This document shows positions 14,197-20,491 of a stretch of DNA of 21,027 nucleotides, piece after piece. How positions within the stretch are numbered: position 1 is the first letter of the stretch; every line of letters starts with the position of its first letter. Source of the stretch: Desulfobacteraceae bacterium (GTDB lineage Bacteria; Desulfobacterota; Desulfobacteria; Desulfobacterales; SURF-15); the NCBI GenBank assembly GCA_003599475.1, contig QZKK01000043.1, forward strand, positions 1 to 21,027, in the 5' to 3' direction. A program made the position numbers and the translations under genes. The notes under the pieces were generated by a model that saw only the letters and a list, made by a program, of their open reading frames with translations, did no database searches and was not told the origin of the DNA.

Positions 14197-15117
14197 TTTC
14201 TCCCCTGGGCGCTGAGCCAGGCGTTCCACGATCGGATGCATGATTTTTTCGATTCTTGCCTTCATGTTGGTGAACTTGAAGCGCTCGGCATCCGAAAACG
14301 GCTGTCTGGGCGGGCCCATTCGGAACCCGCGGGCCTCCATGGCGGCTTTGAACCCCATGGGAAACGGCAGCGAGAACATGGCTCGCACAGGCAAGAGGAT
14401 GGAGAACTGATGTTCCCGGGCTGCCTTAAAATCTCCTGAATTGAAAGCCTCATAGATGTCGACCATGATCTCGGGCAGAATACCCGATGTTGCGGTCATG
14501 CACCCTTTTCCTCCCATCGCCAGGCAGGCCAGGAAGGTCTCTTCTCTTCCCGTCAAAAAATTCATCTCTTCTCCGACGATTTTCACCTTATCCATAAAGT
14601 GGAGAAAATCGACCATGCTTCCGCTGCTGTCTTTCATCCCCACCACATTTTCTCTACGGGAAAGTCGTTTGACCAGATCATAGCCAAGCGGTTGTGTAAA
14701 CAGCGGGATGTTATAGAGGATCACCGGGATATCGACGGAGTCGATGATGGTTTCGAAATACCTTTCGACCATGTCCTGCGAGAGGGGAAAAAAATGCGGA
14801 GGAGCGACGACGACGGCATCACAGCCCATTTCTTTTGCCGCTTTCGCCAGACAGATCGATTCGGCCGGGTGGCTGCTTGCAACCCCCGGGGTTACGGCGA
14901 CCCGTCCGCGGGCCTGGTCATGGACGATTTCCATCAGTCGAATTTTCTCTTCCCGGCTCATGTGAATGAATTCCCCGACGGAGCTGACCGGAAACAGGCC
15001 GTCGACCCCGGCCTCGATCTGAAAATCGACGATTTTTCTCACTTCCCCTTCATCGATGGCGCCGTCCTCTCTGAAAGGAGTCAACATGGCCACACAAACG
15101 CCCTCTGGCTTATACAT
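14155..15117 (-). CDS. DapA/NAL-superfamily lyase or dehydratase
   Basis: A 320-residue TIM-barrel class I enzyme of the dihydrodipicolinate synthase/N-acetylneuraminate lyase superfamily. The Schiff-base lysine is K162 in VVGMKDSSGS and the catalytic tyrosine Y135 in VILYNIP. The usual GTTGE carboxylate loop is SSVGE (45-49), so this is not a standard lysine-pathway DapA. In sugar-acid clusters such proteins are 2-keto-3-deoxy-acid aldolases or dehydratases; a DapA relative stands beside UxaA-type and SDR genes in the Campylobacter jejuni L-fucose locus as I recall it. The last roughly 16 residues (EKRRGDAGTRRRGEG) are translated from the repeat array at the gene end, making a basic tail foreign to the family. 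GAGG precedes the ATG. Confidence 0.88.
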   Translation of the reverse strand: MYKPEGVCVAMLTPFREDGAIDEGEVRKIVDFQIEAGVDGLFPVSSVGEFIHMSREEKIRLMEIVHDQARGRVAVTPGVASSHPAESICLAKAAKEMGCDAVVVAPPHFFPLSQDMVERYFETIIDSVDIPVILYNIPLFTQPLGYDLVKRLSRRENVVGMKDSSGSMVDFLHFMDKVKIVGEEMNFLTGREETFLACLAMGGKGCMTATSGILPEIMVDIYEAFNSGDFKAAREHQFSILLPVRAMFSLPFPMGFKAAMEARGFRMGPPRQPFSDAERFKFTNMKARIEKIMHPIVERLAQRPGEKRRGDAGTRRRGEG

Positions 15118-15126
15118 AAAGAGTCC

Positions 15127-15284
15127 TCAGTGTTCAGTGTTCAGTGTTCAGGGGTTTTCAGGTTTCAGGTTCCAGAGTTGAGATTTTTCGTCTATTGTCT
15201 ACGGTCTACCGTCCACCTCTTCTCCCAGTCCCCCTGTCTCCGCGTCCCCGCGTCCCCGCGTCCTCCCCCTAATCCCTAATCCCA
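15127..15284. repeat. Composite degenerate heptamer array, copy 3 (order B-C-D-E, plus TAATCCC units)
   Basis: On the plus strand: B, AGTGTTCAGTGTTCAGTGTTC-like (about 15129-15151); C, TTTTCAGGTTTCAGGTTCC (15155-15173); D, GTCTACGGTCTACCGTCCAC (about 15197-15216); E, CGCGTCCCCGCGTCCCCGCG (about 15240-15262). Two TAATCCC units (15270-15283) follow and include the AOR stop codon. The order matches the arrays near 10.1 and 14.1 kb. Confidence 0.85.
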
Positions 15285-17089
15285 AGCTCCTCCAGCTTGG
15301 CCCTCGTCGGCACCCCCTGCGGATCCCACCCCCGCACGAAGTAATACTCCTCCCGCAATGCCGTTAAATCGACCACACGCCCCCGGCAGGCACCTTCGGA
15401 AAGCGGGGTTTTGAAAAACCGCTCCGGAAGGGTGTCCATCTCCCTGTTCAATCCCTCCCGGATATTGAAAAGCCGGACCAGATTGTTGACTCTTTCTCCG
15501 GCCGCAAGCAGTTCCGCAGCATCGTTGAATGCTTCGATTCCTGTGGCCGCATAGAGAAAAGGTACCATCTGCCTCAGGCTGACTGCAAATGTCGCAAACA
15601 GGCACATGCCGATGCAGTTTACCATGCAGAAGAGATCCTGCTGATTCTTGACCAGCTCCGCCTTGAACTCGGTTGAAAACGGGTCAAGCCGGCCGTCTGA
15701 ATCCAGAAGTTCCTGCCCGATCGGCCATGAGCGCAGATGGCAGCCGCCCCGGTCGCTGGTCGCATAGGCAAGAGACATCCCTGTCGAGCCCCGCGGGTCG
15801 TAGGCCGGCAGCTCAAGCCCCTTTACGTGCATGGCAAAGGGAGCGGCTTCGGGATAAACCTCTGCGATCCGTCTGACCCCGTCGCCCCAGAGTTCCCCGG
15901 GACCTTCCCGTTTGCCCATGAGATGAACGGCCGAAATCATTGCTTCGTCGTTTCCGAAACGAAGGGGGATCCCGGTATCGGATTCTTTCAGCACCCCCTT
16001 TTCCATGCATTCCATCAGGAAACCGATGATGTTTCCCGCCGAAACGGCGTCCAGGCCATAGGAGTCGCAAAGGTATTCGGCATGAACGATCGCTCCGATA
16101 TCGGTATTTTCGCACTGAGCTCCAAACGACCAGACGTTTTCGTATTCCGGCCCCTCGGTAAAGCTCCCCTTGTATTTACCGCTATTTACCCTCGCGATTT
16201 TGCTGCAGTAGATCGGGCAGCCGAAACAGGCCTTGTCTCTGACGTAATACTCAAGAATCGCTTCTTCATTGACCTGGGCGGCGCCGCTGAATCTTCCCTT
16301 CTGGAAATTACGAACCGGATGGATTCCGGTCGCATCCATGCTGGAAAGGATCAGGTTGGTTCCGTATTTCTGGCGGCCGCCTCCGGTATCCGGATGGTTG
16401 GCCAATTCATTGTACGCCTCCCGGCAGGTTCTCATAAACAGCTCCGGATCGCTGCAGGTGATTCCGCCGGTGCCTCTGACCGCAATGGCTTTCAAGTTTT
16501 TCGATCCCATCACCGCCCCCGACCCCCCGCGGCCAAGAGCGCGATACTCGGAGAGGATGGCTGCGATTCTGGCGCATTTCTCACCGGCCGTGCCGATGCA
16601 GGCCACCCGGCAGTCGCGTCCGTAGATGTGCTTGAGCCACTTGTGGGTGGTGATCGTGTCCCTGCCCCAGATTTCGCCTGCGGGAAGCAGTCGCACATCG
16701 CCATCCCGGATGATCAGATAGACCGGGGATTCGGCCCTCCCCCGGACGATCAGCATATCGTATCCGGCGTACTTCAGCTCCGGCCCGAAAAATCCGCCCG
16801 TATTGGCGTCCAGCCACAAACCGGTGCCCGGGCCTTTCGTACAGATCTCGAATCGGCCGCTGGACGGCGCCAGTGTGCCGGTAAGGGGGCCTGCGGCAAA
16901 AACCAGGATATTTTCCGGGGAAAGAGGTGGGCAGTCCTTTGGAAGTTGATCGTAGAGGATCCTTGCCCCGAAGCCCTTTCCCCCCATGTAAGCTTCCGCA
17001 AACTCCGGATCCAGCGGGCAGATCCGGATGTCTCCGGTTCCAAGATCCACATCGAGAAATTTTCCTGCATAGCCGAACCGGATGCTCAT
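15269..17089 (-). CDS. Tungsten-type aldehyde:ferredoxin oxidoreductase (AOR family)
   Basis: A 606-residue AOR, the normal length. It oxidises an aldehyde to the acid at a tungsten bis-pterin centre and passes electrons through one [4Fe-4S] cluster. The ligands C288, C291 and C295 (CFGCPIYC) fall at the same numbers as in Pyrococcus furiosus AOR, with the fourth, probably C496, in NCIGMC. The first pterin motif D342-S-Y-G-L-D347 is intact; the second, normally DxxGLC, reads NCIGMC with Asp replaced by Asn. GPEYENVWSFG (E315/E317) and TSDRGGCHLR (H451) match catalytic segments. The ATG at 17089 overlaps the polyferredoxin stop (ATGA), implying a complex. Given the aldolases downstream, glyceraldehyde or lactaldehyde is a plausible substrate, by inference. 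The stop codon lies in TAATCCC repeats. Confidence 0.93.
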   Translation of the reverse strand: MSIRFGYAGKFLDVDLGTGDIRICPLDPEFAEAYMGGKGFGARILYDQLPKDCPPLSPENILVFAAGPLTGTLAPSSGRFEICTKGPGTGLWLDANTGGFFGPELKYAGYDMLIVRGRAESPVYLIIRDGDVRLLPAGEIWGRDTITTHKWLKHIYGRDCRVACIGTAGEKCARIAAILSEYRALGRGGSGAVMGSKNLKAIAVRGTGGITCSDPELFMRTCREAYNELANHPDTGGGRQKYGTNLILSSMDATGIHPVRNFQKGRFSGAAQVNEEAILEYYVRDKACFGCPIYCSKIARVNSGKYKGSFTEGPEYENVWSFGAQCENTDIGAIVHAEYLCDSYGLDAVSAGNIIGFLMECMEKGVLKESDTGIPLRFGNDEAMISAVHLMGKREGPGELWGDGVRRIAEVYPEAAPFAMHVKGLELPAYDPRGSTGMSLAYATSDRGGCHLRSWPIGQELLDSDGRLDPFSTEFKAELVKNQQDLFCMVNCIGMCLFATFAVSLRQMVPFLYAATGIEAFNDAAELLAAGERVNNLVRLFNIREGLNREMDTLPERFFKTPLSEGACRGRVVDLTALREEYYFVRGWDPQGVPTRAKLEELGIRD

Positions 17090-17478
17090 TTGTTGAAGCC
17101 CCTTTCGATCGCTTTGGTGGGACACCATTGCCGACACTGAAATTCCCCCTGGCAGGTGTCGCAAATCATCGGCAGGTGTGTGGCAGGATCCATCCTTATT
17201 CCGCCGACCGGACAGGCCTCCTCGCAGAGCCCGCAGGAATTGCACGCTTTGGAATCCACCCGAACCCAGCCGTTCCAGGACAAGGCTCCCGTCGGGCAGG
17301 CTTCGATACATTCTCTGGTTTCACAGGCCAGGCACACCCGGATTGCGGGGGTTTCCGGCCAATCCTCCTCCACCCAGATTCTGGAGCGCTTGGTCGTATT
17401 GAGCCCGGTGTGGGTTATCGAACAGATCTCCATACAGATCCGGCATTCCGTGCATTTTGAAGGTTGAAGCGCAAACAT
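17086..17478 (-). CDS. Four-cluster polyferredoxin, probable electron-transfer subunit of AOR
   Basis: A 130-residue iron-sulfur protein of the HycB/DmsB type with sixteen cysteines arranged for four [4Fe-4S] clusters: C9-C12-C15-C19, C49-C52-C57-C61 (CxxCxxxxCxxxC), C79-C82-C85-C89, and C106-C109-C115-C119. It has no signal peptide, so it works in the cytosol. Its stop overlaps the AOR start by four bases, and AOR genes in anaerobes often have such a partner, so it most likely carries electrons from AOR to ferredoxin or another acceptor. It is the first gene of the long minus-strand series. AGGAG precedes the ATG by about seven bases. It is not a POR delta subunit, which would have only two clusters. 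Confidence 0.93.
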   Translation of the reverse strand: MFALQPSKCTECRICMEICSITHTGLNTTKRSRIWVEEDWPETPAIRVCLACETRECIEACPTGALSWNGWVRVDSKACNSCGLCEEACPVGGIRMDPATHLPMICDTCQGEFQCRQWCPTKAIERGFNK

Positions 17479-17640
17479 TGCGTGACTCCTGAAGGCAGCG
17501 TTTTTTGGCGGGTTTCAAACTAGCACAGATCGCCGTCGTTGGCAATGCTCAAAAGAAGCTCAAAGCTTGGGAAGCGCGAAGGTGAAAGCCGAGCGTTCCC
17601 ACCCCAAGCGCCTCTGGTGGAAGTCGATTCGATGAGATCC

Positions 17641-17668
17641 GGCCAGGAATATATGGCCAGGAATATAT
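17641..17668. repeat. Perfect 14-bp tandem repeat abutting a -35 box
   Basis: GGCCAGGAATATAT occurs twice without a gap (17641-17654, 17655-17668). The last base of the second copy is the first T of the TTGACA box. Two sites on the same face spacing just upstream of a promoter look like an activator-binding site, but no protein is identified. Confidence 0.7.
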
Positions 17669-17696
17669 TGACATGTGGATTCCGGAACAATATTTT
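17668..17696 (+). promoter_or_regulatory. Predicted sigma-70 promoter for the HAD hydrolase gene
   Basis: TTGACA at 17668-17673, a 17-base spacer, then TATTTT at 17691-17696. The -35 box is perfect and the -10 box matches at four of six positions including the outer T and A. A transcript would start near 17703, leaving a leader of about 70 bases before the TTG start codon at 17776. Confidence 0.6.
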
Positions 17697-17775
17697 GGGC
17701 AAGTTTTTAACCCGCAGAGGCGTGAATCCCCCTCGGCGGATAAACGCATATCGAATTTTGGAGGGCGGAGGAACC

Positions 17776-18435
17776 TTGAAGCTGGAGGCGATTGTTTTCG
17801 ATTACAACGGGGTGTTGGTGGACGATCTCATCCTTCATCGGGACGCTTATCTTCGGGTCGCCGGGGATCTGGGCTTACCGCTGGATCCAAAGGATATCTG
17901 GAATTTAATATCCGCAACACCTGACGAGAAACGGTTTCTGTTCGGACAGATCGACGATGCAGAATGGGCGGACATCCGGAGGCGCAAAGATCGATACTAC
18001 TTCGAAATGGCGGCATCGGGCGACATCGTCATCCCTGGCGCCGTCGTTGCGCTGGAATCGCTTTCAAGATCCTATCCTCTCGCCCTGGTTTCGAACACAT
18101 CCCGGCGCTATTTTGAGGCCTGTTTTCCTCGCAAGGGGAGGGAGTGCTTCAGGGAAACCCTCTTCTGCGAGGATATGGACCGGCCGAAACCGTCCGCAGA
18201 CCCGCTTTTAAAGATCCTTGACAGGCTCCGAATCGAAAAGAACCGGTGCTGCTACATCGGCGATGCCGTATCGGATGTTCAGATGGCGAAAGAAGCCGGT
18301 GTAAGGATGATCGGAATCCTTACCGGGCACCACTCCGAAACGGACCTCAAGCAGGCGGGTGCCGACCGGATCGTACGCAACCTTTCTGAATTTGCTTCTC
18401 TGATTCGAAACGGGATTCCCGCTCAATCAGGTTAA
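17776..18435 (+). CDS. HAD-superfamily hydrolase (phosphoglycolate phosphatase/beta-phosphoglucomutase-like)
   Basis: A 219-residue HAD hydrolase with a cap domain. Motif I is FDYNGVLVDD with nucleophile D9; the second motif position, usually Asp, is N11. Motif II is the serine/threonine in ALVSNTS, motif III the lysine in DRPKPSADP, and motif IV GDAVSDVQMA. The fold suggests removal or transfer of phosphate on a small sugar phosphate; the Asn in place of the acid/base Asp is seen in some family members and leaves the activity open. I chose the TTG at 17776 because homology begins exactly there, GGAGG lies just upstream (17767-17771) and the predicted promoter is downstream of every in-frame ATG. 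The end overlaps the convergent SDR gene by nine bases. Confidence 0.85.
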   Translation: MKLEAIVFDYNGVLVDDLILHRDAYLRVAGDLGLPLDPKDIWNLISATPDEKRFLFGQIDDAEWADIRRRKDRYYFEMAASGDIVIPGAVVALESLSRSYPLALVSNTSRRYFEACFPRKGRECFRETLFCEDMDRPKPSADPLLKILDRLRIEKNRCCYIGDAVSDVQMAKEAGVRMIGILTGHHSETDLKQAGADRIVRNLSEFASLIRNGIPAQSG

Positions 18436-19203
18436 AAATGTCGAAAAGCCGCCGTCTACGGGAATCGCAACTCCTGTAACGAAATCAGACGCCCTGCTGC
18501 ACAGCATCACGGCCGTGCCGGCCAGATCCGCCGGAGTCCCCCAGCGCCCTGCCGGCGTGCGGGAGACAGCCCTTTCATGGAGTCCTTCGATTTCTTTGCG
18601 GGCACGGATCGTCAACTCCGTATCGATCCAGCCGGGCAGAATGGCATTGACCTGAATGTTGTCCTGGCCCCATGCGACAGCCAGGCTTCGGGTCATCTGC
18701 ACGACCCCTCCCTTGCTCGCACCGTACGGGGCCAGTTTCGCCCCGCCGAAGATGGAGGTCATGGAGCCGATATTGACGATTTTGCCTCCGCCTCCCGCTT
18801 TCATCACCGGATACACGGCCTGGCAGCAAAGAAAAGGCGCCCGCAGGTTAATGGCCATCACCTGATCCCACTCCGATGAGACATACTCCTGAGGCATTTT
18901 TCGGATATTGGTGCCCGCATTGTTCACCAGGATATGGATGCCGCCGAAGTGCTCGCCCGCCTTCTGGACCATTTCCCTGATTTCATTCTCATGGGCGACA
19001 TCGGTCTTTATTGCAAATACGCGAACCCCGTAGGACTTTTGGATATCCTCTGCCGCTTTCCGGGTCTTTTCTTCGTTCCGAGCCGCAATCACGATATCGG
19101 CTCCGGCTGCGGCGAGACCGTCCGCAATCCCTTTTCCGATCCCTCCATTCCCACCGGTTACGACGGCAATCTTGCCCCTGAGATCGAACGGATTCGTTTT
19201 CAT
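18427..19203 (-). CDS. SDR-family dehydrogenase (gluconate 5-dehydrogenase/KduD-like)
   Basis: A 258-residue classical short-chain dehydrogenase. The nucleotide loop is GGNGGIG (17-23), NNAG starts near 94, and the catalytic residues are S147, Y160, K164. The C-terminus RTPAGRWGTPADLAG and ASDFVTGVAIPVDGGFS resembles sugar-acid and polyol dehydrogenases such as gluconate 5-dehydrogenase. It would interconvert a keto and a hydroxy group on a sugar acid with NAD(P). It is a second, clearly different paralogue of the SDR at 3979-4737. The ATG at 19203 has AGGAGG six bases upstream; a TTG two codons earlier is less likely. It is convergent with the HAD gene and divergent from the zinc dehydrogenase. 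Confidence 0.9.
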   Translation of the reverse strand: MKTNPFDLRGKIAVVTGGNGGIGKGIADGLAAAGADIVIAARNEEKTRKAAEDIQKSYGVRVFAIKTDVAHENEIREMVQKAGEHFGGIHILVNNAGTNIRKMPQEYVSSEWDQVMAINLRAPFLCCQAVYPVMKAGGGGKIVNIGSMTSIFGGAKLAPYGASKGGVVQMTRSLAVAWGQDNIQVNAILPGWIDTELTIRARKEIEGLHERAVSRTPAGRWGTPADLAGTAVMLCSRASDFVTGVAIPVDGGFSTFLT

Positions 19204-19332
19204 GTGCAACCTCCTCCTTCATTCCGATTGTTTTTGCCGGTCGATAGGCTCTTTATGGAAATCTCACTTTTATTTTCAACTGTCAATGGATAGTGCAGGG
19301 AGGAAGGGTTTTAGGGAGGGAGTCTTCAGGCC

Positions 19333-19360
19333 TTGACAAGGCTTGCACTGGCGGTCTAAT
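19333..19360 (+). promoter_or_regulatory. Predicted sigma-70 promoter for the zinc dehydrogenase and aldolase genes
   Basis: TTGACA at 19333-19338, a 16-base spacer, then TCTAAT at 19355-19360, five of six matches to the -10 consensus. The transcript would start about 47 bases before the ATG at 19415. It lies in the 211-base gap between two divergent genes. On the minus strand a TTGACA is also present near 19285 but without a good -10 box. Confidence 0.6.
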
Positions 19361-19414
19361 CATAGAGCGAGCTTGAAGAACGGAAACATTCGACATCGAA
19401 AGCCGGAGGGATGG

Positions 19415-20455
19415 ATGAAGGCCGCGGTTCTCTACAAACCGGAAGACATACGCGTTGAACAACGGGACATTCCCGCAATCGGCGATTCCGATATCCTTCT
19501 CAAGGTCAAGGCCTGCGCCCTCTGCGGCACCGATATCCGGATCTATCGCGGAACGAAAACCAAAGGGATCCGATATCCTTCCGTCATCGGGCATGAAATC
19601 GCCGGCATCGTCGACAGGTGCGGCAGCGCCGTCGCTGGGTACAGCGCCGGGGACCCGGTCACCGTCTGCCCGGTCATTCCCTGCGGCGTCTGTTATGCAT
19701 GCCGTCGGGGGATGGCCAACCTGTGCATGAATCGCACCGCAATCGGTTATGAATTTGACGGCGGCTTCCAGGAATATGTGAGAATTCCGGAAACGGCGAT
19801 CCGGCAGGGGTGCGTATTCAAGACGCCGCCCGAACTTCCGTTTGAAGTTTCCGCCCTGATCGAACCGCTTGCCTGCTGCTACAATGGAAACCGGCGGTCC
19901 CGGATCATGATCGGCGACATCGTCACGATCATGGGCGCAGGCCCGATCGGTTTGATGCATCTGCAGTTGGCAAGACTTTCGGGTGCGGAAAAAATCATCA
20001 TGAGCGACCCCATCGCAGGAAGAAGAGCATTGGCCGAAGAATTGGGGGCCGATAGAGTCGTTGACCCGAAAACCGAAGATTTGACCGGAATCGTCATGGA
20101 GGAATCCTCCGGTCTGGGGGCCGATGCAGCCATTCTGGCCATCGGAGCCCCGGCCCTTGTCAACGAGGCGTTTCGGCTGACTCGAAAGCAGGGGACCGTC
20201 AACCTGTTTGCCGGCTTCCCGGGCAAGGGGGAGTCTGTCTTCGAATCGAACCTGGTCCACTACAATGAGCTCAATGTCACCGGAACGGCTTCCGCCGCCC
20301 CGAAGCATTTCGACGAAGCGATGAGGCTGGCGGCTTCAGGGAAAGTCAATCTCGAGAAACTGATCAGCCACCGTTTTTCTCTGGAAGAAATCAATCAGGC
20401 CATTGAAGTGCTGATCGAAGGAAATGGGATCAAGGTATTGATTGGGCAAGAATAG
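19415..20455 (+). CDS. Zinc-dependent medium-chain alcohol/polyol dehydrogenase
   Basis: A 346-residue MDR-family enzyme of the sorbitol/threonine dehydrogenase type. Catalytic zinc ligands are C37 (ALCGTD), H60-E61 (GHEIAG) and E150 (IEPLACC). The structural zinc site is complete: C90, C93, C96 and C104. The NAD(P) loop is GAGPIG (174-179) followed by an acidic residue in IIMSDP, which favours NAD. It would oxidise a secondary alcohol of a polyol, sugar or sugar acid in the cytosol. The ATG at 19415 has GGAGG five bases upstream; the frame extends further up without homology. The aldolase gene follows after 36 bases, so both are probably one operon. A family F repeat overlaps its stop codon (20454-20470). 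Confidence 0.92.
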   Translation: MKAAVLYKPEDIRVEQRDIPAIGDSDILLKVKACALCGTDIRIYRGTKTKGIRYPSVIGHEIAGIVDRCGSAVAGYSAGDPVTVCPVIPCGVCYACRRGMANLCMNRTAIGYEFDGGFQEYVRIPETAIRQGCVFKTPPELPFEVSALIEPLACCYNGNRRSRIMIGDIVTIMGAGPIGLMHLQLARLSGAEKIIMSDPIAGRRALAEELGADRVVDPKTEDLTGIVMEESSGLGADAAILAIGAPALVNEAFRLTRKQGTVNLFAGFPGKGESVFESNLVHYNELNVTGTASAAPKHFDEAMRLAASGKVNLEKLISHRFSLEEINQAIEVLIEGNGIKVLIGQE

Positions 20456-20491
20456 CTGAAAGCTCGAAGCAACCATATAGGAGATTTTGAA

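Larger units (their letters stand above)
17479..17775. promoter_or_regulatory. Divergent control region between the polyferredoxin gene and the HAD gene
   Basis: No gene is supported here. It carries a piece of family F repeat in the opposite orientation (about 17547-17570), a 14-base tandem repeat and a plus-strand promoter (listed separately). A weaker minus-strand promoter, TTGTTC-N17-TATATT read on that strand, covers about 17660-17688 and would overlap the plus-strand one, so the two could compete. Open frames that cross this region on the plus strand begin upstream of the promoter and are not used as starts. Confidence 0.5.

Noticed and set aside
15737..17140. 467-codon open frame on the plus strand
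   Set aside because: It lies fully opposite the AOR gene, has no recognisable motif and reflects the codon bias of the real gene.
17539..17775. N-terminal extension of the HAD protein
   Set aside because: The extension is translated from repeat and promoter DNA, and homology starts exactly at the TTG at 17776 with a ribosome site before it.
19283..20308. 341-codon open frame on the minus strand
   Set aside because: It is antisense to the zinc dehydrogenase, whose zinc and NAD motifs are complete.
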